From Mycolicibacterium phocaicum (lineage in GTDB: Bacteria; Actinomycetota; Actinomycetes; Mycobacteriales; Mycobacteriaceae): a DNA stretch of 64,000 nucleotides. The stretch lies in assembly GCF_010731115.1 (NCBI RefSeq), contig NZ_AP022616.1, positions 5,146,001-5,210,000 on the forward strand, in the 5' to 3' direction. The notes below the pieces were generated by a model that worked only from the letters and a program-made list of their open reading frames with translations, was not told the DNA's origin and did not search any database. Below are positions 1 through 7,092 of this stretch, piece after piece (position 1 is the stretch's first letter; every line of letters starts with the position of its first letter). The translations under genes and the position numbers were made by a program.

Positions 1-408
1 GTGCTGGAAGCGGTCACCGACGCCCAAGAGGCGCAGTTCGTCGTCACCGAGAACCTGTCGGTCAGCGACCCGACCACCACCGTGCTGATGCGCGGCTGGG
101 AAACCCGGCAAGCACAGGCACAGGAGCATGCCGCCGAGATCGTTTCGCGAGCAACGATTCTCGCCGCGACGGACCGGGAGGTAGCCGGCAAAATCACGGC
201 CGCGCTAGCCCCGCTGCGTGAGCTGCGGTTCGACGAGCCCACGGACTCTCCGGTCCAGTTGGACGGCTGGCACTCGGCGCCGCCGACGGGCATCGTGTGG
301 TGCCGAGACCATCCTGGTGGCGGATTCATGTGCCGCGAATTGCTACCGAACGGCACGATCTCAATATTCGCGTCACCGACCGACATCAGTGGCCACTGGC
401 CGGACTGA
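1..408 (+). CDS. Hypothetical mycobacterial protein, probably 5'-truncated by the window edge
   Basis: The frame is open from base 1 and stops at TGA 406-408, so the GTG at base 1 may be internal and the true start upstream. About 135 residues are visible. The first 70 or so are rich in Ala, Glu and Gln and look helical (for example AQAQEHAAEIVSRATIL). The last 60 carry Trp, Gly, Pro and single Cys residues (IVWCRDHPGGGFMC) and end in HWPD. This layout recalls the C-terminal part of mycobacterial proteins with a helical ESX/WXG-like N-terminus, but I cannot name a family. A second small gene follows 15 bases downstream on the same strand and may be co-transcribed. Confidence 0.6.
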   Translation: MLEAVTDAQEAQFVVTENLSVSDPTTTVLMRGWETRQAQAQEHAAEIVSRATILAATDREVAGKITAALAPLRELRFDEPTDSPVQLDGWHSAPPTGIVWCRDHPGGGFMCRELLPNGTISIFASPTDISGHWPD

Positions 409-423
409 CGAGAGGCACCCACG

Positions 424-759
424 ATGGATGGCAACGAACCACAATATGTGCTGGTAGTGCGGCCCCAGGCCAAGCAGCACACCGACCAGACGTGGACGGC
501 CTGGTACCCGAAATCGGACTGGTCAGTGACCGGCACCACCAAATCCGAAGCGCTACAGGAACTCCGGAGCGAGTTCGAGCGGCGACTATCGGCTGGCCTG
601 GCCAACAACGAGCCTGACGACGCGCTCCTGGCTGAGCACCTCGCCGCCCCTATTCCTGGGGTATACGCCATCGAGCACGCGGCCTATATGCGGATGCGCA
701 GCGGCCCGAACTTCCAGCAGACACTCGACGCCTATATCGAGCAGTTGGACGCCGGGTAG
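424..759 (+). CDS. Hypothetical small protein, possibly HicB-like fold
   Basis: A 111-residue protein with an ATG 15 bases after the previous stop, so the two probably share a transcript. The first half (YVLVVRPQ, WTAWYPKSDWSVTG, then a helix KSEALQELRSEFERRL) has the strand-strand-helix pattern of HicB-like small domains. The second half is helical and acidic. No toxin partner such as HicA lies beside it, so an antitoxin role is unsupported. Function unknown. Confidence 0.6.
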   Translation: MDGNEPQYVLVVRPQAKQHTDQTWTAWYPKSDWSVTGTTKSEALQELRSEFERRLSAGLANNEPDDALLAEHLAAPIPGVYAIEHAAYMRMRSGPNFQQTLDAYIEQLDAG

Positions 760-1147
760 CAACACCAACGCCAGATTGAGTGCAGTCTGGGTGGCTGGCC
801 GGGCTGTCCCAGTTGAGGATGATGTGCTGGCCGCCGGCAAAGGCGCCCTGTGGTCATCACCCACCGCGACTCCACCATCTCCGTGGGTGGCCGATCTCGG
901 TGATCCGCAGGCGGCCCGCATCTGGCTGTTGATGTGATGGGGCGGCGACTTCAGGGTCGATGCTGCTGCTTAACACCGTGGTTGCGTCCACTTGGTCGCC
1001 TAACGATAGACATGGAAGCAACCGTTCCCCATCCATCGGCGAAATGATCATATCCCCGGCGTGCAGGCTCGGAGAAGATCCGCTGGCAGTCTGGGGCGAC
1101 CAAAATGGGTGCCGGCACGCTATACGCGCCAACCGATGTTGGCGCTG
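760..1147 (+). other. Gene-poor stretch, probably decayed DNA
   Basis: Nearly 400 bases follow the previous gene without a convincing reading frame. The frames here are short, overlap each other on both strands and lack a plausible start with a ribosome binding site. A short piece near 850-890 reads as VVITHRDSTISV in one frame, which could be a relic, but nothing around it continues the frame. I see no RNA gene or repeat. Confidence 0.4.
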
Positions 1148-1355
1148 ATGCCGCGGCGTCCCACTGACAGTGACATCGACCGACTGAAAAGCCTTTTCGC
1201 CCAACAGCACCGAGCCGCGGGTATCGGACGTCGACATCGCCGCCGCAGTCATGGCCATCACCGACAGCATGGCCCGAACCGAAATCGATCACATGACGCT
1301 GGGAGGCGGCCGCCCGCGCCGATCCGGCGCCGCAGCGCCGCACACCTGGTACTAA
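1148..1355 (+). pseudogene. Possible small broken gene ahead of the metal-response locus
   Basis: The frame from ATG 1148 reads as a plausible small helical protein (DIDRLKSLFAQQHRAA) up to about 1220. From there a different frame reads equally sensibly (SDVDIAAAVMAITDSMAR) to a TAA at 1353-1355. Joined, they would give a product of about 68 residues with one frameshift near 1220. I do not recognise the family. It could be a chance pairing of two short frames; its position directly upstream of an operator-like palindrome is the main reason to list it. Confidence 0.3.
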
Positions 1356-1376
1356 TGTACGTAGTACGTACGTAGA
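1350..1376. promoter_or_regulatory. Operator-like TACGTA repeat upstream of the MPT63-like gene (site A)
   Basis: This stretch packs overlapping GTACGTA units (1357-1363, and GTACGTACGTA at 1364-1374) into an imperfect palindrome of TAC/GTA words. It sits 23 bases before the likely GTG start of the MPT63-like gene. BlaI/CopY-family repressors bind TAC/GTA-rich palindromes, and a gene of that family lies 0.7 kb downstream. I infer a repressor site overlapping the promoter. Confidence 0.4.
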
Positions 1377-1398
1377 TTATGTGAGAGGGCGTGTTCAG

Positions 1399-1989
1399 GT
1401 GTACATGGTTCGACGGATGGTGGTGGCGGCAGCCGGGATGTTCGGCTTGGCGATGATGGGGGCACCGCTGGCCGCGGCGGCCGAGACGTGTCCGCATCAG
1501 ATGGGGTCGGCGCAGCACCTGCCCGACGCCGGTGGCGGCGCGGCGGCCGACTGGACGCTGACCGGTCTGCACCCCAGCGCCGACCCGGCTCCCGGATACC
1601 CGCTGGCCGGGCGGTTGTGGGAGGCCACCGTGACGGTGCGGGCGGTGTCGGGTGCGGTGACTCCGATGATCCCGAACTTCAGCGCGATGGGTGAACAGCA
1701 CGCCCAGTATCCGGTGTTGTGGCAGCTGGCCAGCCCGTCGGGTATCTCGGCGGCCACCCTCGCGCAGGGGCAGAGTGCCACGGGCAAGGTGTACTTCGAC
1801 GTGACTGGGGCCGACCCGATGATGGTGACGTATTCCGCCGGTGGGCCCAAGCCGGCGATGATGTGGTGCGACATGGCGGCGATGGCGCCGATGATGTCCA
1901 AGCCGATGCCCATGCCGATGGACGACTGCCCCTGCTGCGACGGCGGCTGCGATTGCTGCGACAACAAAGGCATGAACAACGGAATGTAG
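1399..1989 (+). CDS. Secreted MPT63-like (DUF1942) protein with a Met/Cys-rich C-terminal tail
   Basis: The product has 196 residues. A Sec signal peptide (VRRMVVAAAGMFGLAMMG, cleavage near AAAA-E at about residue 28) precedes an immunoglobulin-like domain recognisable as the MPT63 antigen family: PGYPLAGRLWEATVTV, then SATGKVYFDVTG, in the family order. Unlike MPT63, the chain continues for about 35 residues with a methionine block (MMSKPMPMPM), six cysteines in eleven residues (CPCCDGGCDCC) and a Met/Asn end. Such a tail would suit Cu(I) or another soft metal outside the cell; this is inference. GTG 1399 is preferred over GTG 1381 and ATG 1405 because GAGAGGG (1383-1389) lies nine bases before it. 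Operator-like sites lie on both sides, with the blaI/M56 pair just downstream. Confidence 0.85.
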   Translation: MYMVRRMVVAAAGMFGLAMMGAPLAAAAETCPHQMGSAQHLPDAGGGAAADWTLTGLHPSADPAPGYPLAGRLWEATVTVRAVSGAVTPMIPNFSAMGEQHAQYPVLWQLASPSGISAATLAQGQSATGKVYFDVTGADPMMVTYSAGGPKPAMMWCDMAAMAPMMSKPMPMPMDDCPCCDGGCDCCDNKGMNNGM

Positions 1990-2020
1990 GACCCGCGGCG
2001 CTGGGCACATCCGGCGCACC

Positions 2021-2047
2021 CGTTCTACTATGTAGCTACGTAGAACG
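2021..2047. promoter_or_regulatory. Palindromic operator upstream of the blaI-like gene (site B)
   Basis: The outer arms CGTTCTAC and GTAGAACG match perfectly over 8 bp with an 11-base centre that contains the inner palindrome GTAGCTAC. The site lies between the MPT63-like gene and the BlaI-family repressor gene, 73 bases before the latter's start. Autoregulation through such a site is typical of BlaI/MecI/CopY repressors, so it is probably the repressor's own operator. Confidence 0.6.
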
Positions 2048-2120
2048 ATGCGGGACGGCGAGCATTCCGCTGCCCGGCCAGATGGGCGAGAAGCCACGAC
2101 ATGAATTTGAGGTGTGGGGC

Positions 2121-2503
2121 ATGCGGGTTCGGGGTTTCGGGGAACTTGAAGCGGTCATCATGGACCGCATCTGGAACCGGACGAGGACTCGCCGACCACC
2201 GTGCGGGAGGTGTTCGACGAACTGGCCGCCGAGCGCGACATCGCGTACACCACGGTGATGTCGACGATGGACAACCTGCACACCAAGGGGTGGCTGACCC
2301 GGGACCGCCGCGGCAAGGCCTACCACTATCGGCCCGTCCTGACCCGTGAGGAGCACAGCGCCCGGCTGATGCGCGACGCGCTCGACGGCGGCGGCAACAG
2401 CGATCTGGTGCTGGCCCATTTCGTGGAGCACATGAGTGCCGAGGAGTCGGCGGAGCTGCGGGCCGCGTTGCGTCGCCTGGCCAAACGGGCGGACACCCCG
2501 TGA
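2121..2503 (+). pseudogene. BlaI/MecI/CopY-family transcriptional repressor, frameshifted
   Basis: From ATG 2121 the frame gives FGELEAVIMDRIWNR, the start of a BlaI winged helix. It then falls out of frame at about 2180, where the next frame continues DEDSPTTVREVFDELAAE and runs to TGA 2501-2503. Restoring one G in the run at 2179-2180 gives a protein of about 127 residues with the family pattern (IAYTTVMSTMDNLHTKGWL, then RGKAYHYRP). BlaI-type repressors are cleaved by, or respond to, a partner M56 membrane protease, which is encoded immediately downstream with overlapping GTGA. Either the repressor is lost and its targets are constitutive, or the base is a sequence error. Confidence 0.75.
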
Positions 2504-3438
2504 GCACGGTGGTGTGCCTGCTTGGCTACAGCCTCGCGGTGCTGCTGGCCGGGCCACCCGTGCTGCGCCGGCTCACCGCCGGCGGGCACGCGCCCCGCCT
2601 AGGGGCGGCGGCCTGGCTGACCGCGATCATCAGCGTCCTGGCCAGCTGGGTGGCCGCAGCCGCGATCACGATCGTCGAACTGGTCCGCCATTGGGGACAT
2701 CTGGACCGCCTCATCGTCTCGTGCCTGATGTGGCTGTGCCGCGCGGCCAGCGGCGCCGTGGACAGCACGGCGCAGGCTGTGGTGATCGGTGCGCTCGCCG
2801 CGGCGGGCGCCGGTGCCGCGATCGCCGCGGTGCGGGTGGTGCGAGCAGCGGGTCTGCTGCGCCATCGTGCCCGCGAGCACGCCCGCGATGTGCGGCTGGT
2901 CGGGCGCGCGACCGCCGACGCCGATGTGGTGGTCATTGATGCGCCCCAGCCCGCGGCCTACTGCGTGACGGGCCGCCCGGGGGCCATCGTGTTCACCAGC
3001 GCCGCGCTGGCTGCGCTCGATGACCGCCAGCGCGCGGCGGTGCTGGCCCACGAACGCGCCCACTTGGCCGGGCACCATCTGACGGTGATGGTGGGGATGC
3101 GCGCCCTGGCCCGGGTTTTTCCCCGCCTGCTGCTGATCACCGAAGGCGTCCAACAGGTTTCGCGGCTGTTGGAGATGTGCGCCGACGATGTCGCGGTCCG
3201 CGATCATGGTGCTCGCGCGTTGCTGTCCGGGCTGATCGCGCTGTGCGGCGCGGCACCGGCCGAAGCCCTCGGGGCGGCCGATGTTGCCGTGCTGGACCGT
3301 GCTGCCCGCCTGACCGGGCCCGCCGGCACAGGGCTGGCGGCGCGGGCGGGTTTGGCCGCCGCGCTGGTGACGGTCATCGCAGGGCCACTGTTCATCGCCG
3401 CCTTGGCGGCATCGGGCACAGCGCTGTGCATGGGATAG
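2500..3438 (+). CDS. M56-family (BlaR1/MecR1-like) membrane metalloprotease
   Basis: A 312-residue integral membrane protein whose GTG start overlaps the stop of the blaI-like gene (GTGA), showing translational coupling. Hydrophobic segments lie near residues 5-20, 38-60, 90-112 and 280-308. The zinc protease motif HERAH is at residues 184-188, with a downstream EMCADDVAV segment supplying the usual third ligand region. There is no extracellular penicillin-binding sensor domain, so this is the short mycobacterial type (as in the Rv1845c-Rv1846c pair), not a beta-lactam sensor. Expected role: intramembrane signalling that inactivates the repressor in response to a stress. The Met/Cys-rich neighbours suggest metal as the signal, which is inference. 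Confidence 0.85.
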   Translation: MSTVVCLLGYSLAVLLAGPPVLRRLTAGGHAPRLGAAAWLTAIISVLASWVAAAAITIVELVRHWGHLDRLIVSCLMWLCRAASGAVDSTAQAVVIGALAAAGAGAAIAAVRVVRAAGLLRHRAREHARDVRLVGRATADADVVVIDAPQPAAYCVTGRPGAIVFTSAALAALDDRQRAAVLAHERAHLAGHHLTVMVGMRALARVFPRLLLITEGVQQVSRLLEMCADDVAVRDHGARALLSGLIALCGAAPAEALGAADVAVLDRAARLTGPAGTGLAARAGLAAALVTVIAGPLFIAALAASGTALCMG

Positions 3439-3469
3439 GACCACATGTCGAGGTAAGGACGATCCGAAG

Positions 3470-4057
3470 ATGGCCAGTGACACGACTTTTCGTTACCTGA
3501 CCCGCCGAGCCGCCCTGGCGGCACTGGGGTTGGTGCCGTCGCGGGCCTGGCCTACGCAGTGCTCGGGATCGTCGAATCACCCCGGGCGTCCGGTTGACTG
3601 ACGGCGCGATGATGGGGGTCGGCGGCGCCGACATGGCCCGCTACATGGAGATGTTCGCGCGGCACACCGAACTACGCCGCACCGTCGAGGACATTCCCGG
3701 CGGGTACGCACCACCACCGAATCCGGCGCCCCCGAACTGGCCGCCCAACTCAAAGCGCACGTGGCAAGCATGTACACCCACGTTGACCAGGGCAATGAGG
3801 TCATGTGCATGAGCGAGAGCCTGCCGACCCTGTTTCGGCACGCAGGCGGCTACCGCCGCCAACTGTCGTTCACCGACACCGGTGTGGTGGCCGAGGAAAC
3901 CTCCGACGATCCTGCGATCACCGACGCGATCCGAGCCCACGCCCGGGAAGTGAGCGGCTTCGTGCGTGACGGCATGCCCGCCGGGATGCGGTCCACGATG
4001 GGCGATTCGGGATCGATGATGGGCCCCGGGCCCATGATGGGACCAGGAGGCCACTAG
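3470..4057 (+). pseudogene. Exported protein with Met-rich tail, three frameshifts
   Basis: Four consecutive pieces in three frames make one coherent protein: TFRYLTRRAALAALG (3470 onward), then VGAVAGLAYAVLGIVES (from 3529), then LTDGAMMGVGGADMARYMEM (from about 3588), then VRTTTESGAPELAAQLKAH (from 3704) to the stop at 4055-4057. Each switch is explained by one missing base in a G or T run. The N-terminus has a twin-arginine-like RR and a membrane segment; the end is Met/Gly/Pro-rich (MMGPGPMMGPGGH), as in copper-handling proteins. Family function unknown. It follows the M56 gene by 31 bases and is probably in the same operon. Confidence 0.65.
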
Positions 4058-4079
4058 TAGTGGCCCCGGTGCGGCCGAG

Positions 4080-4795
4080 TCACTCGTCGCGCCCGAAAGC
4101 GTAGGTAGCCGGGATGGTTTCACCCGGTGCCGGCGCACCGTAGACGATGGCGATCTCGTCGTGGGCTTTCAGCAGGATCGCCGCTGGATTGCCGGACTGT
4201 AGTGCGCCGTTGACGAACACCCGCACATTCTTGCCGCCGCTAGCGTGTAACGCGCCAATGTTGATGGCCGACAGGCTGACCTGCCACTCGGAGAAGAATT
4301 CACCGAGGCTGAATTGCCGGCTGGCCGGCGATTCGACATGGATGACGCCGGTGTCGTCATGGGTATGCAGCGGGCTCATGGTGCGACGCTTCAAGTCGAT
4401 GCCGATGTTCGCCGGCACCGGCACCGGCCGCCCGTCGACCAGTACATCGACATGGGCGTGAACGTGATCGACCATGCCCTCTTCACCCAACATCGGCAAC
4501 CCGCCGCAGCCACAGCGCCGGCGGCATCACGTGGCGCGGGCCACGGCGGCATCCTGTTGGCGCCCACCGCCACCGTTGCGGCCGGGTGATCCAGGCCAGT
4601 CGCCGCCACCTTGGCGTGGTTGCGGGCATTGTGCGGTAGCCAGACGAACACCGCCGCGAGCACCGCCGCCGCCACAACAACGAATGCGCCGATCCAGACC
4701 CATCTGCCGCGGCGTCCGCCATCGCGCACATGCGCCATCGCTTTTCGCTGCGCCCGTTCGGCTTTCGCCGCATCTCGCGGATGCGTGGCTCCCAT
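4080..4795 (-). pseudogene. Membrane-anchored His-rich protein of the metal locus, one frameshift
   Basis: On the minus strand the frame from ATG 4795 gives a basic N-terminus, one membrane segment (WVWIGAFVVVAAAVLAAVF) and a Pro-rich linker. At about 4500 it must shift to the frame that reads MVDHVHAHVDVLVDG, SPLHTHDDTGVIHVE and HDEIAIVYGAP to the stop at 4080. Restoring one G in the GGG run repairs it to about 238 residues. The HVHAH, HTHDD and IHVE motifs look like metal ligands on an extracytoplasmic domain. GGAGAGA lies just upstream of ATG 4795. The gene is downstream of the IS-interrupted gene and was probably in the same operon. Confidence 0.7.
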
Positions 4796-4881
4796 GCGGT
4801 CTCTCCGATCTCGCTACCTAGGCCAACTGGACACAGATACCGACGCCCCATATCGGCATCAAAGCTGGTGCTCCCGTGACC

Positions 4882-4901
4882 TTCCCCCGAGACCGTGGAG
4901 G
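4882..4901 (+). repeat. Left terminal inverted repeat of the IS3-family element
   Basis: Begins TTCCCCCGAGA and ends GTGGAGG. It matches the reverse complement of 6151-6170 except at one position (C here, T in the partner), which fixes the left end of the element. Confidence 0.9.
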
Positions 4902-4922
4902 CATCAGCTATAAGGAGTAGCG

Positions 4923-5213
4923 ATGTCAGAGAAGCGGAAGAAGTACGACCGGGAGTTCCGTGAGGGGGCTGTTCGGATCGTCGAGGAGACGGGTAAGTCG
5001 ATCGCGGCGGTGGCTCGGGATCTGGGGGTGAACGAGGGCACCCTGGGCAACTGGGTGACCCGGGCGCGGGAAGCGCGGGAAGGTCGCGGTGAGCTGTCCA
5101 AGGACGATGTTGCCGAGCTCAAGCGCCTGCGTGCCGAGGTGGCTGAGTTGCGGATGGAGCGTGATGTCCTCAAGCGATCAGTGGTCCTGTGGGTGAAGGA
5201 GGCGACGAAGTGA
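4923..5213 (+). CDS. IS3-family transposase OrfA (helix-turn-helix subunit)
   Basis: A 96-residue protein. The N-terminal part is the HTH_Tnp_1 fold (YDREFREGAVRIVEETG, then SIAAVARDLGVNEGTLGNWV), which binds the terminal repeats. The C-terminal part is a leucine-zipper-like coiled coil (ELKRLRAEVAELRMERDVLK) for multimerisation. AAGGAG lies just before ATG 4923. The stop at 5211-5213 overlaps the OrfB start. OrfA acts with OrfB in cut-copy transposition, alone as a regulator or as part of a frameshift fusion. Confidence 0.92.
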   Translation: MSEKRKKYDREFREGAVRIVEETGKSIAAVARDLGVNEGTLGNWVTRAREAREGRGELSKDDVAELKRLRAEVAELRMERDVLKRSVVLWVKEATK

Positions 5214-6145
5214 GCGTGGCACGCTTCATCGCCGACCAGAGGACCAAATACCGTGTGCCCCATACGATCACGTGCGCGCTGTTGGGTGTTGGTGTGTCGT
5301 GGTTCTATAAGTGGCTTGGCCGGGCCGGCAACCATGATGGGGTGCACACCGACACCGACCGGCGCCGCGTGGCACTCGATGAGGCAGTCAGCACCGCATT
5401 TGTCAGAGCAAAGGGGTTGCATGGGTCGCCGCGGCTGGTCGCTGACCTGCGGGATCTGGGCTGGCAGGTGTCGGAGAACACGGTGGCCGATTCGATGCGC
5501 CGTCAGGGGTTGGTGGCCCGCAAGATCCGTCGCCGGGGTGGCCTGACCCGCCAGGACCAGACGGCACCGAAGTTCCCTGACCTGGTCAAACGGGACTTCA
5601 CTGCGGCCGCGCCGAACTGTAAATGGGTGGGCGATATGACCGAGATTCCCACCGAGTGCGGGCAGAAGCTGTATCTGGCGACGGTGATCGACCTCTACAG
5701 TCGGCGGTTGTTGGGGGCGGCGATGGGACTGCACCCGGATGCCGAGTTGGCGTGCGCGGCAATCAACATGGCCGTAGCTGCCCGCGGTGGCCGCCAAGCG
5801 ATCTGGCGCGATGAGGAGTCCGAACGGGTCATATTTCACACCGATCGCGGCAGCACTTATACCGCGAAGGTGTTCACCACGTTGTGCCGGACCTTGGGTA
5901 TTCGGCAGTCGATGGGCCGTGTGGGGTCGTGTTTCGATAACGCCGCCGCGGAAGCGTTCTTCTCTTCATTGGAATGGGAAGTGTTGTCCCGCAATATGTT
6001 CCGTGATACCGTTCATGCGCAGGCTGTGGTGATCGATTGGTGTTACACCTTCTACAATCACCAGCGTCGGCACAGCGCCGCCGATGGGTTATCGCCGGTC
6101 AACTACGAGATCAGGGAATCCAACATCACGCCGGAAGCGGCATAA
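5210..6145 (+). CDS. IS3-family transposase OrfB (DDE integrase catalytic subunit)
   Basis: 311 residues from GTG 5210, chosen because GAAGGAGG at 5195-5202 is well placed and the start overlaps the OrfA stop. An HTH_21-like region (ARFIADQRTKYRVPHTITC) precedes the rve integrase core with the catalytic triad in GDMTEIP, HTDRGSTYTA and NAAAEAFFSSLEWE, and the usual C-terminal YNHQRRHSA. No A-rich slippery heptamer is obvious at the overlap, so coupled re-initiation may be used instead of, or beside, -1 frameshifting. Confidence 0.92.
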   Translation: MSVARFIADQRTKYRVPHTITCALLGVGVSWFYKWLGRAGNHDGVHTDTDRRRVALDEAVSTAFVRAKGLHGSPRLVADLRDLGWQVSENTVADSMRRQGLVARKIRRRGGLTRQDQTAPKFPDLVKRDFTAAAPNCKWVGDMTEIPTECGQKLYLATVIDLYSRRLLGAAMGLHPDAELACAAINMAVAARGGRQAIWRDEESERVIFHTDRGSTYTAKVFTTLCRTLGIRQSMGRVGSCFDNAAAEAFFSSLEWEVLSRNMFRDTVHAQAVVIDWCYTFYNHQRRHSAADGLSPVNYEIRESNITPEAA

Positions 6146-6150
6146 GGAAC

Positions 6151-6170
6151 CCTCCACGATCTCGGGGGAA
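6151..6170 (-). repeat. Right terminal inverted repeat of the IS3-family element
   Basis: The reverse complement of this stretch matches 4882-4901 at 19 of 20 positions and defines the right boundary, 5 bases after the OrfB stop. Confidence 0.9.
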
Positions 6171-6385
6171 CCACACCCGCGCAGCCTTCAGCTCGGCGAT
6201 TTCAGCCCGCAGCTGCGCCACCTCGGGACGCTCGGCCTCAGTGCCACTGTGGTTGCCGCGCATCATCATCCACAGCATCAACCCCATCCCGACCGGGCAC
6301 GCCAAGGGCGCGATCGCCACCAGGAATTCACGCATCGCGACTCCTTCCCGCATCAAGACTTCTCTGACATCCGGAAACAGCACAA

Positions 6386-6413
6386 TCTACTATCTCCGTA
6401 CCTAGATAGTAGA
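6386..6413. promoter_or_regulatory. Perfect 10-bp inverted repeat, BlaI/CopY-type operator (site C)
   Basis: TCTACTATCT at 6386-6395 and AGATAGTAGA at 6404-6413 are exact inverted repeats around an 8-base spacer. The site begins 51 bases upstream of the minus-strand Met-rich protein gene. It shares TCTACTAT with site B at 2021-2047, so both may be targets of the BlaI-like repressor encoded at 2121-2503, joining the two arms of the locus in one regulon. Confidence 0.6.
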
Positions 6414-6777
6414 CAAGGCCCTTGCTCGCCGCCACCGAGCAATTGAGTGTCGTCAAAGACTTGGACCCTGTTTGTCATCGTGGATTCTGACCCCGAGTGG
6501 GTCGAGCAGACCGCCGAGGCCACCGAATCGTCCGGGCCGCGTTTGCGGTTCGGTCGCACGGGCATGACCGTGGGCATCCAACTTTTGAGAGCGGCCGTGT
6601 GGGACCGATATCGATGTTTGAGGATCCTGGTTGCTCCGACCTGGATGCGATGGTCGTTCGTTGAGCTGCTACAGAATAGGAGGACCAATCTGTATCGGAT
6701 CAAATGAGAAACCACCAACCGCGCGGTTATCGATCCATCTGATACATCGCAGGTCAGCGCTGTGTAACTGCATCAGT
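6414..6777. other. Gene-poor stretch between the metal locus and the DUF222 relic
   Basis: About 360 bases with lower GC than the neighbours. An 86-codon frame at 6447-6707 (+) and a 121-codon frame on the other strand overlap each other, lack recognisable domains and lack good ribosome binding sites. I call neither a gene. The area may be a junction left by earlier insertions or deletions. Confidence 0.4.
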
Positions 6778-7065
6778 TCAAATGAGAACGGACAGCAGCG
6801 CACCGCCGACGCGGATCAGCCGCTCGGCCACCGACGGTGCGCACCCCAGTGAGATCAGCAGTTCCCGCGGCGTGCGGCCCTGCGATGCGGCTACCCCGCA
6901 GCTGTTCAGCACCCCGGTCATCGTCGCGGCGAGATGGTCAACCACGCCTCGGGCGAGCAGCAGTGCCCGCATCGCGGTGACGGCGTCATCGCCTGCAAGG
7001 TTCTCGGGGATGACCACGTCACGCAGCTGGTCGAGAAGGGGGTTGAGATCCGGTGCGATTCCCAT
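6778..7065 (-). pseudogene. Truncated DUF222 (13E12-type HNH) protein gene
   Basis: 95 residues from ATG 7065 (PDLNPLLDQLRDVV, LAATMTGVLNSCGVAAS, GRTPRELLISLGCAPSVAERL) match the N-terminal DUF222 region of the mycobacterial 13E12 repeat family. These proteins normally run to several hundred residues with a C-terminal HNH nuclease motif. Here the frame stops at 6778 with no HNH domain and the rest is absent downstream. A perfect LexA box lies 12 bases upstream. The piece is probably a relic, though expression of the short product cannot be excluded. Confidence 0.65.
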
Positions 7066-7076
7066 GCCCAATTGTA

Positions 7077-7092
7077 TCGAACAAATGTTCGA
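7077..7092. promoter_or_regulatory. LexA-binding SOS box upstream of the DUF222 relic
   Basis: TCGAACAAATGTTCGA is an exact match to the mycobacterial SOS consensus TCGAAC-N4-GTTCGA, here with the AAAT centre. It ends 12 bases before the minus-strand ATG 7065, so it would overlap the promoter. LexA control of 13E12/DUF222 genes is known in mycobacteria. Confidence 0.85.

Larger units (their letters stand above)
4882..6170 (+). mobile_element. IS3-family insertion sequence, complete, 1289 bp
   Basis: Terminal inverted repeats at 4882-4901 and 6151-6170 match at 19 of 20 positions. Between them lie orfA and orfB in the usual IS3 order with a 4-base overlap. Both frames are intact and the DDE residues are present, so the copy looks competent. 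Flanking bases share only a 2-bp CC; no 3-bp or 4-bp target duplication is visible. The element interrupts a small Met-rich membrane protein gene on the opposite strand. Confidence 0.9.
4859..6335 (-). pseudogene. Small Met-rich membrane protein gene interrupted by the IS3-family element
   Basis: Bases 6335 to 6171 (minus strand) encode 55 residues: a hydrophobic segment containing CPVGMGLMLWMMMRG followed by a coiled-coil-like stretch (VAQLRAEIAELKAAR). At 6171 the frame enters the insertion sequence. Removing 4882-6170 and one copy of a 2-bp CC flank joins it to SREHQL and a stop at 4859-4861, giving a 61-residue protein. ATG 6335 has GAAGGAG ahead of it, so it is preferred over upstream ATGs. 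Small membrane proteins with such Met-rich segments occur in actinobacterial metal loci. An operator-like palindrome lies 51 bases upstream. Confidence 0.7.

Noticed and set aside
6447..6707. An 86-codon plus-strand frame
   Set aside because: No recognisable domain and overlapped by a longer equally unconvincing minus frame.
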